Below are positions 54,121-62,364 of a stretch of DNA of 64,000 nt, one piece after another. Numbering within the stretch: the first letter of the stretch is position 1; every line of letters begins with the position of its first letter. Source of the stretch: Candidatus Blautia faecipullorum (GTDB lineage Bacteria > Bacillota > Clostridia > Lachnospirales > Lachnospiraceae); assembly GCA_019115125.1 (NCBI GenBank), contig DXEG01000036.1, positions 89,436 through 153,435 of the forward strand, read 5' to 3'. A program made the position numbers and the translations under genes. The notes under the pieces are model-generated. The model worked only from the letters and a program-made list of their open reading frames with translations, was not told the origin of the DNA and ran no database searches.

Positions 54121-54843
54121 ATGGAGCATACTCTTGCCCTGATCGGGCGCGCGCACCAGGGGGATAAAGAGGCAAGAGATACATTGTTTGAAGAAAATAC
54201 AGGACTTGTCTACAGCGTGGCGAGGCGTTTTCTTGGCCGGGGCGTGGAAATGGAGGATCTGTTCCAGATCGGGAGCATCGGTCTTTTAAAAGCGGTAGAC
54301 AAATTCGATACGGAATATCAGGTGAAATTTTCCACCTATGCGGTGCCGATGATCGCGGGAGAGATCAAAAGGTTTCTCCGGGACGACGGGATACTGAAGG
54401 TGAGCCGTTCCTTAAAAGAAAGTCATTATAAGATCTATCAGGAAAGGGAGAAGCTGGAGCGTAGTTTGGGACGGGAGCCTACAGTCGGCGAGCTGTCTGA
54501 GGCTATGGATATATCTCCGGAGGAGCTGACGGTGATCATGGAGTCAGGCGCGGAAGTGGAATCCCTTTACCGGACGGTATATCAGGGAGAAGGTACGGAA
54601 ATTTCTCTGATCGATAAGCTTCCGGAAAAAGAAGACCGGCAGGAACGTCTTCTGAACCGTATATTTCTGGAAGAGATCCTGGGAAAGCTTAAGCCTCAGG
54701 AACGAAGGCTGATCTATATGAGATATTTTCAGGACATGACACAGACGGAGATAGCCAGGCGTATGGGTGTCTCCCAGGTTCAGGTATCCAGAATGGAGAA
54801 GCGTATCCTGAAGCGGCTGAGAGCCCTTCAGGAAGGAAAGTGA
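54121..54843 (+). CDS. sigF: RNA polymerase sigma-F factor
   Basis: A 240-residue sporulation sigma factor active in the forespore. It has region 2 (NTGLVYSVARRFLGRG, EDLFQIGSIGLLKAVDKFD, KFSTYAVPMIAGEIKRFLRDD), region 3, and region 4 with LNRIFLEEILGKLKPQERRLIYMRYFQDMTQTEIARRMGVSQVQVSRMEKR (written here as consecutive parts of one HTH). AAAGGAGGCCTG precedes the ATG. Its last 16 bp overlap the convergent spoVAA gene. No spoIIA-spoVA fusion is present; the two sporulation loci meet tail to tail. Confidence 0.97.
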   Translation: MEHTLALIGRAHQGDKEARDTLFEENTGLVYSVARRFLGRGVEMEDLFQIGSIGLLKAVDKFDTEYQVKFSTYAVPMIAGEIKRFLRDDGILKVSRSLKESHYKIYQEREKLERSLGREPTVGELSEAMDISPEELTVIMESGAEVESLYRTVYQGEGTEISLIDKLPEKEDRQERLLNRIFLEEILGKLKPQERRLIYMRYFQDMTQTEIARRMGVSQVQVSRMEKRILKRLRALQEGK

Positions 54844-55469
54844 CGGGTGTTCTCCTGATTGGCGTTTTTTCTGCTGATCTCCTCCACAATAGTCAGATTT
54901 ACGTCGTCTTCGTATTTGCGCATCTGTACCTGCATGGGGGTCGGGTCAGAGGTGATCTTCATGTGGCCGAAATGGTTGAAGAAGAACAGAACGCCCAAGC
55001 CCAGACCAACGGAATAAGAAATTTCCAGAATCGTGAAGCCGCTGGAGGACTTTCCGGTGACCTGGGTGTAGATCTGGGAAAAAAGAGTTCCTACGTCTGC
55101 GTCCGTGTTAAAGGTCATGATGGAAAATGCGGCTCCGAAAAAAGACGCGAGACAGACGGCCGCGATTTTCACATATCGAAAAAGAAGATGCTGGGGGGCC
55201 GCCTTTTCGTAGGTGATGATAAAGGTGGTTTCCCCTATGGGCGTTATGGTAAGATCAGGGGACTTCTGCCTGATCAGCTCTATCAGATCCATGACGGACA
55301 TCACATATCGTCCCGGCTTCTGAGGATCCAGATGGATGACAGGAAGCACCCGCAGGCGGTTCAGAAGCTTGGGATTGGTACAGGACATTTTTGCGATATC
55401 CTGCAGGTATACATGAGGATGATGCACCTCTACATTGGCGTCCAGCTGAATATAAAGAGTATCGTTCAT
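54828..55469 (-). CDS. spoVAA: Stage V sporulation protein AA
   Basis: A 213-residue spore inner-membrane protein of the dipicolinic-acid channel set. The N-terminal cytosolic domain (YIQLDANVEVHHPHVYLQDIA, then LDPQKPGRYVMSVMDLIELI) is followed by two membrane helices (about 100-120 and 150-172) with ISYSVGLGLGVLFFFNHFGH, a stretch well kept in SpoVAA. ATG 55469 follows GGAGG at eight bases; an in-frame ATG at 55484 is less likely. Here it is the last gene of the spoVA set, not the first as in Bacillus. It lies 48 bp after spoVAE. Confidence 0.9.
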   Translation of the reverse strand: MNDTLYIQLDANVEVHHPHVYLQDIAKMSCTNPKLLNRLRVLPVIHLDPQKPGRYVMSVMDLIELIRQKSPDLTITPIGETTFIITYEKAAPQHLLFRYVKIAAVCLASFFGAAFSIMTFNTDADVGTLFSQIYTQVTGKSSSGFTILEISYSVGLGLGVLFFFNHFGHMKITSDPTPMQVQMRKYEDDVNLTIVEEISRKNANQENTRHFPS

Positions 55470-55517
55470 TGTACCGGCCTCCATAAGGATAGTTGATAAG
55501 ATTCAGAAGCAAGGTCA

Positions 55518-55874
55518 TTATTCCTTCATCTTCGGGCGGAAAATAAGGCTTGCCAGATATGAAAAAATGAGAGCCGCGGAAACGCCTGCAGCGCAGGCGG
55601 TGAAGCCTCCGGTGAACAGCCCCAGAAGGCCGTCCTCGGAAATTGCTTTTTTCATACCTGTCCACAGGATGTTTCCAAAGCCGAGAAGGGGCACGGACGC
55701 TCCTGCCCCGGCATAGTCGATAAGCGGCTGGTAGATCCCGGCAGCGCTCAGTACGGCGCCTGAGCAGACAAGGAGCACCATTACCCGCCCGGGGAGAAGC
55801 TTTGTTTTGTCAAGAAGGATCTGAACCAGGGCGCAGATGGCTCCGCCAACCCAGAACGCGTTAAAGTAATCCAT
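55518..55874 (-). CDS. spoVAE: Stage V sporulation protein AE
   Basis: A 118-residue membrane protein of the DPA channel with about four hydrophobic helices. The pattern AFWVGGAICALVQILLDKTKLLPGRVMVLLVCSG, read in parts, and GASVPLLGFGNIL then KKAISEDGLLGLFTGG are typical of SpoVAE(b). GGAGG stands eight bases ahead of the ATG. It lies between spoVAD and spoVAA. Expression is expected from sigma G in the forespore. Confidence 0.94.
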   Translation of the reverse strand: MDYFNAFWVGGAICALVQILLDKTKLLPGRVMVLLVCSGAVLSAAGIYQPLIDYAGAGASVPLLGFGNILWTGMKKAISEDGLLGLFTGGFTACAAGVSAALIFSYLASLIFRPKMKE

Positions 55875-55921
55875 TGTGATGTCCTCCGTTTTATATATTT
55901 CTGTAGATGCGTCCGGCAGCG

Positions 55922-56992
55922 TCAGAGCTCTTTATGCTCAATGACTACCGCGTGGGCGACGCCCGGAACAGAAGCGCCCTCATTGTAGCTGGTTTTGGAA
56001 AGCATGGCTCCTGTAGGGACAAAAAGAATCCGGTTCCACTTTCCGGAGACGACTCCGGGAAGAAGATGAGAGGCGAGAACGGCGGCGGAACAGCCGCATC
56101 CGCTGCCTCCGGAATGTGTGTCCTGCGTCTCGTTGTCAAAAATGATCAGTCCGCAGTCCTGATGTACGGCGCTGATATCCACGCTTTTTTCTTTAAGGAG
56201 ATCCAGCAGGATTTTTTGACCTACAAGTCCAAGATCTCCGGTGACAATGGCGTCATAGTCCGAGGGGGTTCTGTGAAAGTCGGAGAGATTCTGCCAGATG
56301 GTATCACAGGCGGCGGGAGCCATGCACCCTCCCATATTCAGAGAATCGCGAAAGCCAAAATCAACGACTCTTCCCGTTGTGACGCCGGTGATCACGGCAC
56401 AGCCGCCGCCTTTCCGGAGGGGAGACGCATTGGGAGTGTCCTCGTCCCTGGGAGGCAGGGCGCCGAGAATACAGGCGCCGCTTCCGGTAACGGTCCAGGT
56501 GGCTGACAGAGGACGCTGGTTTCCGTAACCCAGAGGATACCGGAATTCCTTTTCGGCTGAGGCAAAATGGCTGGAGGTGGCGCATAATATATGCTCTCCG
56601 TATCCTGCGGCCACGGCCATGGCGCCCAGGGAAAGTGATTCGCCCATGGTGGAGCAGGCGCCGTACAGCCCGTAAAAGGGGATTCCCATTTCGGCAATGC
56701 CGAAAGAGGAGGCAACGGTCTGGGCAAGCAGGTCTCCGGCAAACACCATGCGGATGTCCCGGGGCGTCAGTCCGGCCTTGCCGATAGCCAGGGAAGCCGC
56801 TTCCTTCTGCATGGAGCTTTCGGCCGCTTCCCAGGTATCCGTTCCAAACATGGGATCCTGGCAGATCATGTCGAATTTGTCTTTCAGAGGTCCTTCGCCT
56901 TCTTTTTTTCCAACAATGGACGCAGAGCTTTCAATATAAACAGGCTGGTCAAAAGCAATGCTGGACGAGCCGAGAATATTTCCGTATTTCAT
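55922..56992 (-). CDS. spoVAD: Stage V sporulation protein AD
   Basis: A 356-residue thiolase-fold protein that binds dipicolinic acid during uptake into the spore. It shows SIAFDQPVYIESSASIVGKKEGEGP near the start in parts, YGACSTMGESLSLGAMAV, CATSSHFASAEKEFRYPLGYGNQRP, and SGGSGCGCSAAVLASHLLP. The start ATG 56992 overlaps the spoVAC stop by four bases (ATGA). A longer in-frame start at 57097 would lie inside spoVAC and is rejected. Confidence 0.95.
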   Translation of the reverse strand: MKYGNILGSSSIAFDQPVYIESSASIVGKKEGEGPLKDKFDMICQDPMFGTDTWEAAESSMQKEAASLAIGKAGLTPRDIRMVFAGDLLAQTVASSFGIAEMGIPFYGLYGACSTMGESLSLGAMAVAAGYGEHILCATSSHFASAEKEFRYPLGYGNQRPLSATWTVTGSGACILGALPPRDEDTPNASPLRKGGGCAVITGVTTGRVVDFGFRDSLNMGGCMAPAACDTIWQNLSDFHRTPSDYDAIVTGDLGLVGQKILLDLLKEKSVDISAVHQDCGLIIFDNETQDTHSGGSGCGCSAAVLASHLLPGVVSGKWNRILFVPTGAMLSKTSYNEGASVPGVAHAVVIEHKEL

Positions 56993-57459
56993 GACGCCAC
57001 CCCCAGAAGCTTTAAAATATAGTATATGATTCCCAGAACCCAGGAGCTTAGGATTCCATAAAGGATCACAGGCCCTGCGATGGTAAAGATCTTGCATCCG
57101 ATCCCGAATACCTGTCCTTCAGACTGAAATTCAATAGCGGAGGCCGCTACGGAATTCGCGAATCCGGTGATCGGGACCAGGCCTCCCGCTCCGCCGAATT
57201 TTCCGATTTTGGGGTAGAGATTCAGGCCGGTCAGGAGTACGCTGAGAAAGATCAGAATCAGTGAACACCAGCTGCCCGCGGTTTCCTTATCCGCGCCGAA
57301 GCCGGCGGCGGTATTCAAAATCCACTGGCCCAGTACGCAGATCAGTCCGCCTGTAAGAAAAGCCTTCGCCATATTTAAGGCGAGATTGTGCGTGGGGGTG
57401 ATTTCCTTTACATATTTTTCATATTGTTTCTGTTTTTGTAACTGTTCCTTTGAAGGCAT
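56989..57459 (-). CDS. spoVAC: Stage V sporulation protein AC
   Basis: A 156-residue membrane protein, in Bacillus a mechanosensitive DPA channel. The basic N-terminus KQKQYEKYVKEITPTHNLALN is followed by about four helices with AFLTGGLICVLGQW, GLVPITGFANSVAASAIEFQSEG and GPVILYGILSSWVLG. AAAGGAAA precedes the ATG. A 26-bp inverted repeat (57478-57503) sits just upstream. It is the first gene of the coupled spoVAC-AD part. Confidence 0.95.
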   Translation of the reverse strand: MPSKEQLQKQKQYEKYVKEITPTHNLALNMAKAFLTGGLICVLGQWILNTAAGFGADKETAGSWCSLILIFLSVLLTGLNLYPKIGKFGGAGGLVPITGFANSVAASAIEFQSEGQVFGIGCKIFTIAGPVILYGILSSWVLGIIYYILKLLGVAS

Positions 57460-57477
57460 AGTTGTTTCCTTTCTGTC

Positions 57478-57503
57478 GCAGTTTACAGATACCTGTGAAC
57501 TGC
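57478..57503. repeat. 26-bp inverted repeat upstream of spoVAC
   Basis: GCAGTT-x-ACAG / CTGT-x-AACTGC with four central bases and one mismatched pair. It lies about 18 bp before the spoVAC start, in the 120-bp gap after spoVAB. It could be an operator or a leader hairpin. No U-run follows, so it is not a usual terminator. Confidence 0.5.
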
Positions 57504-57579
57504 AACTCCTTTCCTTTCAGGCCGGGAGCTGAACGAATGCCGCATTGACATCTGTTCTTTTTTGTGTATATAATGAACT

Positions 57580-57996
57580 TCACTGCCAGCCGAAATAGTA
57601 ATAAAAAAGAGTTCCGATAGTTTTGCCGGCGGCAATACAGATAATTATGGCCGGAAGGCCTTTTGTCAGCCGGATCCGCCGGGCAAAGACGGGGAACATA
57701 TCCGCTATTTCCGCCAGGGCAAGAACCCAGCTTCCGAGAAAAATACCGGAGCAGATACCGAATATGATCAGGAAGGGAGCCCCCAGCGGAATGGGAAACG
57801 AAAAGAGATAAGACAAATTTCCGGCCACAATGCCCATCAGCGCCATATCTTCATATAGTAAAACATGTTCTCCGGTATGAGTGATTCCCGCGTAGCGGGG
57901 GATGATGGAGAGGGCGATCAAAAGCCCCGCCACTCCGCTGGCAATAATGGTGCCGGAGCACAGGCCCAGGAAGCCGAGGAATATCTGCTGCCACAT
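57580..57996 (-). CDS. spoVAB: Stage V sporulation protein AB
   Basis: A 138-residue membrane protein of the spoVA set with about four helices. The sequence GFLGLCSGTIIASGVAGLL, SIIPRYAGIT, and LAEIADMFPVFARRIRLTKG then GKTIGTLFYYYF are characteristic. ATG 57996 has AAAGGAGGG upstream; an in-frame ATG at 58014 has its codons over that ribosome site and is less likely. It is the promoter-proximal gene here, with spoVAC 120 bp downstream. A sigma G promoter could lie in the A/T-rich 58015-58150 region, but I cannot place it. Confidence 0.9.
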   Translation of the reverse strand: MWQQIFLGFLGLCSGTIIASGVAGLLIALSIIPRYAGITHTGEHVLLYEDMALMGIVAGNLSYLFSFPIPLGAPFLIIFGICSGIFLGSWVLALAEIADMFPVFARRIRLTKGLPAIIICIAAGKTIGTLFYYYFGWQ

Positions 57997-58162
57997 GGAA
58001 AGCCCTCCTTTCATGGAAATTTATAGAGGGTATTATGCAGAAAAAACAGGAAAAAATACATGAAATCTAAAAAAAAAATGAAAACCTGTACTTTTCTTTT
58101 GCCGGATAGTATAATAAAACATAAAGCTTGAAACAGTAAACTATGGTGCAGGAGGTTTGCGT

Positions 58163-58888
58163 ATGTATGACGCATATTCCCGAATGGAGTTATTATTGGG
58201 CCAGGCAGGGGTGGATCGTCTGAGCCGGGCAAAAATCGCGGTGTTCGGACTGGGCGGAGCCGGATCCTATGTTGTGGAGGCGCTGGCCCGCTGCGGAGTC
58301 GGCAGCCTGACGCTGATCGATCATGACGTAGTGTCTTCCTCGAATATCAACCGGCAGCTTTTTGCCCTGCAGTCTACTATCGGCCGAAAAAAGGTACAGA
58401 TCGCCAAAGAGAGGATCCGGGATATCGACGAGGATATTTTAGTGCATACATACGAGACCTTTTATAATGAGGACACCGCCGGAATGTTTGATCTCAGAGC
58501 GTACGATTATATTGTGGACACCATTGATACGATGCCTTCCAAGATACTCCTGATCGAGCAGGCGGCGGCGAACCATACGCCGATCATTTCCTGCCTGTCT
58601 ACCTGCGGAAGACTGAATCCGTCAAGATTTGAGATCACCGATATATCAAAGACCAGCGTATGTCCCGCGGCCAAGGCGATGCGCGCGGAGCTCCGCAAAA
58701 AAGGAATACGGAAGGTGAAGGTTCTGTACTCGAAGGAACGTCCGCGCAGACTTCTGGGAATCAGAGGGAGAACGGAAGCTGATGAAAATCCTGCTGCCGG
58801 AAGCGTGGCTTTTGTGCCCAGTGTGGCGGGGATGCTGATCGCCGGCGAGGTGGTGAGAGACCTTCTGACAGAAAAAATAAAAAAATAA
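58163..58888 (+). CDS. tcdA: tRNA threonylcarbamoyladenosine dehydratase (TcdA/CsdL, ThiF fold)
   Basis: A 241-residue E1-like adenylating enzyme that cyclises t6A to ct6A in tRNA. It shows the nucleotide-binding loop FGLGGAGSYVVEALARCG (28-45), LIDHDVVSSSNINRQLFA, a conserved DTIDTMPSKILLIEQA, and TSVCPAAKAMRAELRKKGI near the adenylation/crossover region. GGAGG precedes ATG 58163 by seven bases; a TTG at 58157 is rejected. The region 58015-58162 upstream holds A/T tracts and a TATAAT near 58112. Confidence 0.9.
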   Translation: MYDAYSRMELLLGQAGVDRLSRAKIAVFGLGGAGSYVVEALARCGVGSLTLIDHDVVSSSNINRQLFALQSTIGRKKVQIAKERIRDIDEDILVHTYETFYNEDTAGMFDLRAYDYIVDTIDTMPSKILLIEQAAANHTPIISCLSTCGRLNPSRFEITDISKTSVCPAAKAMRAELRKKGIRKVKVLYSKERPRRLLGIRGRTEADENPAAGSVAFVPSVAGMLIAGEVVRDLLTEKIKK

Positions 58889-58963
58889 TACTTCCAGAAA
58901 CAGGATGCATGCAGGCTGGGAGTTTTCCATATAAATAACTGGAAAGATAGAGGATCATAATCT

Positions 58964-59875
58964 GTGAGAGAAGAAATCAAAAAAAAATTCAGTGAGTTGC
59001 TTGGTAAAGAGAGGGTGCTTTTGGAGGAGCCGATGAACCGCCATACCACTTTTCGTATCGGCGGTCCGGCGGAGGTGTTTCTGATGCCGGAATCCTATGA
59101 ACAGCTCAGAGAAGCCCTGCTTCTCTGCAAAAAGGAGAACCTTCCCTTTTTTATTCTGGGAAATGGGAGTAATCTCCTTGTAAGCGACCGCGGATACCGC
59201 GGCGTGATCATCCAGATGGACCGCAATATGGGCGCGGTTTGTCTGGAAGGCAATGAAATCCGCGCATGCGCGGGAGCGCTGCTTTCATCCATAGCGGCGG
59301 CGGCGAGGAAGGCGTCTCTGACAGGCTTTGAGTTCGCCGGAGGGATCCCGGGGACTCTGGGAGGAGCGGTAATGATGAATGCCGGCGCGTACGGAGGCGA
59401 GATAAAGGATGTCCTGAAGCAGGTCACGATCATGACAAGGGAAGGAGAGATCCGGACGCTTCCTGTGGAAGAGCTTGAGATGGGATACCGTACAAGCATC
59501 ATCAAAAAGGCGGGATATATTGTTCTGGAAGCTGTGATCTCTCTGGAAAAGGGACGGGAAGAAGAGATCATGGCAAAAACAAGGGAGCTGGCGGAGAAGC
59601 GTTCCGAGAAGCAGCCTCTGGAATATCCAAGCGCCGGAAGCACCTTCAAACGTCCGGAGGGATACTTCGCCGGAAAGCTGATCATGGACAGCGGACTGAA
59701 AGGATACCGTGTGGGAGGAGCCCAGGTATCGGAAAAACACTGTGGATTTGTGATCAACACGGGAGGAGCCACCGCGGAGGATGTGAAACAGCTTATGGAT
59801 CATGTGACTTGTACAGTAAAAGAAAAATTTGGAGTCACGCTGGAGCCGGAAGTAAGATTTTTAGGGGAATTTTAA
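58964..59875 (+). CDS. murB: UDP-N-acetylenolpyruvoylglucosamine reductase
   Basis: A 303-residue flavoenzyme that makes UDP-MurNAc for peptidoglycan. It has NRHTTFRIGGPAEVFL, the FAD loop ILGNGSNLLVSDRGYRG, AGGIPGTLGGAVMMNAGAYGGE, and the type II active-site stretch SAGSTFKRPEGYFAGKLI with the catalytic serine. The start codon is GTG 58964 with AGAGGAT upstream. First gene of murB-rapZ-whiA-HPr, a set commonly linked in Clostridia. Confidence 0.96.
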   Translation: MREEIKKKFSELLGKERVLLEEPMNRHTTFRIGGPAEVFLMPESYEQLREALLLCKKENLPFFILGNGSNLLVSDRGYRGVIIQMDRNMGAVCLEGNEIRACAGALLSSIAAAARKASLTGFEFAGGIPGTLGGAVMMNAGAYGGEIKDVLKQVTIMTREGEIRTLPVEELEMGYRTSIIKKAGYIVLEAVISLEKGREEEIMAKTRELAEKRSEKQPLEYPSAGSTFKRPEGYFAGKLIMDSGLKGYRVGGAQVSEKHCGFVINTGGATAEDVKQLMDHVTCTVKEKFGVTLEPEVRFLGEF

Positions 59876-59888
59876 CAGGAGATAAGAG

Positions 59889-60767
59889 ATGCGGCTTGTA
59901 ATCGTTACCGGAATGTCGGGCGCAGGAAAAACCACTGCTTTGAAGATGCTTGAGGATACCCGTTATTTTTGCGTGGACAATCTGCCGATTCCTCTGGTAG
60001 GAAAATTTGTTTCCCTGATGGCGGGAACCCAGGGGGAAGAGGTGCAGAACGCGGCTATAGGCATTGATGCCAGAAGCGGGAGCGCTCTGGATGAGCTGGA
60101 GATGGAACTGGACAGAATGACCCGCGCAGGCCAGAAATATGAGATCCTTTTTCTGGATGCGGACGACCGTGTCCTCGTAAAAAGGTACAAGGAATCCAGG
60201 AGAAGTCATCCGCTGGCCATGACGGGAAGACTGGACGACGGCATCCGTCAGGAGAGGAAGATGATGGGATTCCTCAAGGAGCGGGCGGACTATATTATCG
60301 ACACCACCCATCTCCTCACGAGAGAGCTCCGCAAGGAGCTGGACCGTATTTTTGTAGATAATGGAAAATTCCGCAATATGGTGATTTCCGTACTGTCCTT
60401 TGGATTTAAATATGGGATTCCGGAGGATGCGGATCTTGTATTTGACGTGCGTTTTTTGCCGAATCCCTATTATGTGGACGAGCTTCGCCCCCATACGGGT
60501 ATGGACGGCGACGTATACAGGTATGTGATGGAAAATGAGGCGGCGAAGGAGTTTGCGTCAAAGCTGGAGGATATGGTGAAGTTTCTGATCCCCAATTATG
60601 TGAAGGAGGGGAAGACCAGCCTGGTGATCGCCATAGGATGCACCGGGGGCAAGCACCGCTCCGTGACCCTGGCCAGAGTGCTGTACGATCGCCTTCTGGA
60701 AACCCAGGAATACGGGATCCGGCTGGAGCATCGCGATATCGGCAAAGACGCCCTGCTGAAGAAGTAG
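59889..60767 (+). CDS. rapZ: RNase adapter / nucleotide-binding protein RapZ (YvcJ)
   Basis: A 292-residue P-loop protein with Walker A GMSGAGKTTALKML at about residues 8-21, DNLPIPL, LDADDRVLVKRYKESRRSHPL, FGFKYGIPEDADLVFDVRFLPNPY, and the C-terminal CTGGKHRSVTLA motif. In E. coli RapZ it targets RNase E to a small RNA; in Gram-positives the role is less clear and linked to competence or cell wall. It lies 13 bp after murB. The neighbour yvcK, often found between rapZ and whiA, is absent: only 57 bp separate the two. Confidence 0.95.
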   Translation: MRLVIVTGMSGAGKTTALKMLEDTRYFCVDNLPIPLVGKFVSLMAGTQGEEVQNAAIGIDARSGSALDELEMELDRMTRAGQKYEILFLDADDRVLVKRYKESRRSHPLAMTGRLDDGIRQERKMMGFLKERADYIIDTTHLLTRELRKELDRIFVDNGKFRNMVISVLSFGFKYGIPEDADLVFDVRFLPNPYYVDELRPHTGMDGDVYRYVMENEAAKEFASKLEDMVKFLIPNYVKEGKTSLVIAIGCTGGKHRSVTLARVLYDRLLETQEYGIRLEHRDIGKDALLKK

Positions 60768-60824
60768 GGCCGGAAGAAAAACGGAATTTATCCGGATAAA
60801 ACAGAGAACAGGAGAAAATGGAAA

Positions 60825-61772
60825 TTGTCTTTTTCAGGGATGGTGAAAGAAGAACTTTCCAGGCAGATCAGTATGGCAAGGCATTGCCGGATCGCTGAGA
60901 TCGCGGCGCTTTTGAGCCTGTGCGGGAAAATGACCGCCGACAGGACGCTGAGGATGCAGACAGAAAATGCGGCAGTCATAAGAAAATACTTTACATTAGT
61001 CCAAAAAACATTTAATATAGAGACAGAAATTGCCGTTCGCGAGAGCCGGCAGATGAAGAAGGGGCATGTTTATTTTGTGGAAATAAAAGAACCTGCTCAG
61101 ATTCAGACGGTACTTTTGGGAACAAAGCTTTCGCCGGAGGGTGGCAGCGGCGGTGCGCTGGCATTGGAAAACAGTTTTATCACCCAGCAGAGCTGCTGCA
61201 AGAGAGCGTTTATCAGGGGCTCGTTTCTGGCATCCGGTTCTATCAGCGATCCGGAAAAAGGATATCACTTCGAGATCGTATGTCCGGATGAGAAAAAGGC
61301 GGAGCAGTTAAAGGAGTTGATCCGCAGCTTTCAGATTGATGCCAAGGTGGTGCTGCGCAAGAAGTCATATGTGGTCTATGTGAAAGAAGGGGCGCAGATA
61401 GTGGATATGCTGGCTGTAATGGAGGCGAATGTGGGTTTGATGAATCTGGAGAACATCCGGATACTCAAAGAGATGCGCAACTCTGTCAACAGAAAAGTAA
61501 ACTGCGAAATGGCAAACATTCATAAGACGGTTAGTGCGGCGGTGAAGCAGATAGAAGACATTAAACTAATTGAAGAAAAAACAGGGTTCCATAACCTGAA
61601 TGAAGGTCTTGCAGAAATCGCTGAGCTAAGGCTGCAGTATCCGGAAGCTACACTCAAAGAATTAGGAATGATGTTAAACCCGCAGGTGGGAAAGTCGGGT
61701 GTGAATCACCGGCTGAGAAAGCTCAGCGCCATCGCGGATGAGCTGCGGGAAAACAAGGAGGAGTTATTATGA
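60825..61772 (+). CDS. whiA: Sporulation/cell-division regulator WhiA
   Basis: A 315-residue protein with the N-terminal LAGLIDADG-like fold and a C-terminal helix-turn-helix (AEIAELRLQYPEATLKELGMML, then KSGVNHRLRKL). The start is TTG 60825 (MSFSGMVKEELSR), matching the family start, with GGAG ten bases upstream; the nearby ATG 60818 is out of frame. It ends in an ATGA overlap with the HPr gene, which implies coupled translation. Confidence 0.95.
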   Translation: MSFSGMVKEELSRQISMARHCRIAEIAALLSLCGKMTADRTLRMQTENAAVIRKYFTLVQKTFNIETEIAVRESRQMKKGHVYFVEIKEPAQIQTVLLGTKLSPEGGSGGALALENSFITQQSCCKRAFIRGSFLASGSISDPEKGYHFEIVCPDEKKAEQLKELIRSFQIDAKVVLRKKSYVVYVKEGAQIVDMLAVMEANVGLMNLENIRILKEMRNSVNRKVNCEMANIHKTVSAAVKQIEDIKLIEEKTGFHNLNEGLAEIAELRLQYPEATLKELGMMLNPQVGKSGVNHRLRKLSAIADELRENKEELL

Positions 61773-62023
61773 TCAAAAAACCAATCACCATTCAGTTGTC
61801 TACAGGACTGGAAGCGCGTCCGGTGGCACAGCTTGTACAGGTGGCAAGCCAGTTTAACAGTGAGATTTATGTTGAAATTGGAAAGAAAAAGGTGAATGCG
61901 AAGAGTATTATGGGTATGATGACTCTTGGATTGGATTCTGGCGAGGAGATCACTCTTTCCGCAAACGGAGAGGATGAAGAGGCGGCAATGTCCAGTATAG
62001 AGAAATATTTAAGTAATCAATAA
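61769..62023 (+). CDS. HPr-like (Crh-type) phosphocarrier with Glu at position 15
   Basis: An 84-residue HPr-fold protein. At position 15, where PTS HPr has the phosphorylated histidine (G-L-H-A-R-P), it has glutamate (TGLEARP), so it cannot take phosphate from enzyme I. The regulatory Ser46 in NAKSIMGMM, target of HPr kinase, is intact. This is the layout of Crh (which has Gln15 in Bacillus), a catabolite co-repressor. Location behind whiA is the same as crh in the yvc operon. An ATGA overlap joins it to whiA. A perfect terminator follows. Confidence 0.9.
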   Translation: MIKKPITIQLSTGLEARPVAQLVQVASQFNSEIYVEIGKKKVNAKSIMGMMTLGLDSGEEITLSANGEDEEAAMSSIEKYLSNQ

Positions 62024-62042
62024 AGAATATAATGGCTGAATA

Positions 62043-62085
62043 AAGCATTGCCCCGGAAGAAGACCAATTCCGGGGCAATGCTTTT
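62043..62085 (+). terminator. Terminator of the murB-rapZ-whiA-HPr operon
   Basis: Perfect stem AAGCATTGCCCCGGAA / TTCCGGGGCAATGCTT with a T-tail. Confidence 0.95.
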
Positions 62086-62364
62086 GTGCGGTTACAGGAA
62101 TCGTTCTGATTATAACTGTCTGCGGCAGCCGTCTTTTGGCGTGCAGGGGCTTGCGTACTTTGTTTGCAAAAAAATTCTTTCTATAAATAATGCGGGTTCT
62201 TGGATGAAGGAGTAAAGGCTGAAAATCAAAAAAGAAATGGCAATAAAATGTCCTTTCTTGTATGCTGGAGGAGATTATAAGTTGACCGAAGGAAAAAAAC
62301 AAGGTATAATGAGAACACTGAATGGAATACAACCACCACAAAAACAGAAGTGAGGGATATTGAA
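62086..62364. other. Intergenic region with one promoter
   Basis: About 280 bp, no gene seen. It contains the promoter at 62282-62310 and otherwise A/T-rich sequence. Confidence 0.7.
62282..62310 (+). promoter_or_regulatory. Promoter of the 372-residue membrane protein gene
   Basis: TTGACC at 62282-62287 and TATAAT at 62305-62310, 17-bp spacer. Confidence 0.8.

Noticed and set aside
56993-57097. N-terminal extension of spoVAD
   Set aside because: It overlaps spoVAC coding sequence by over 100 bp, and ATG 56992 fits the family start.
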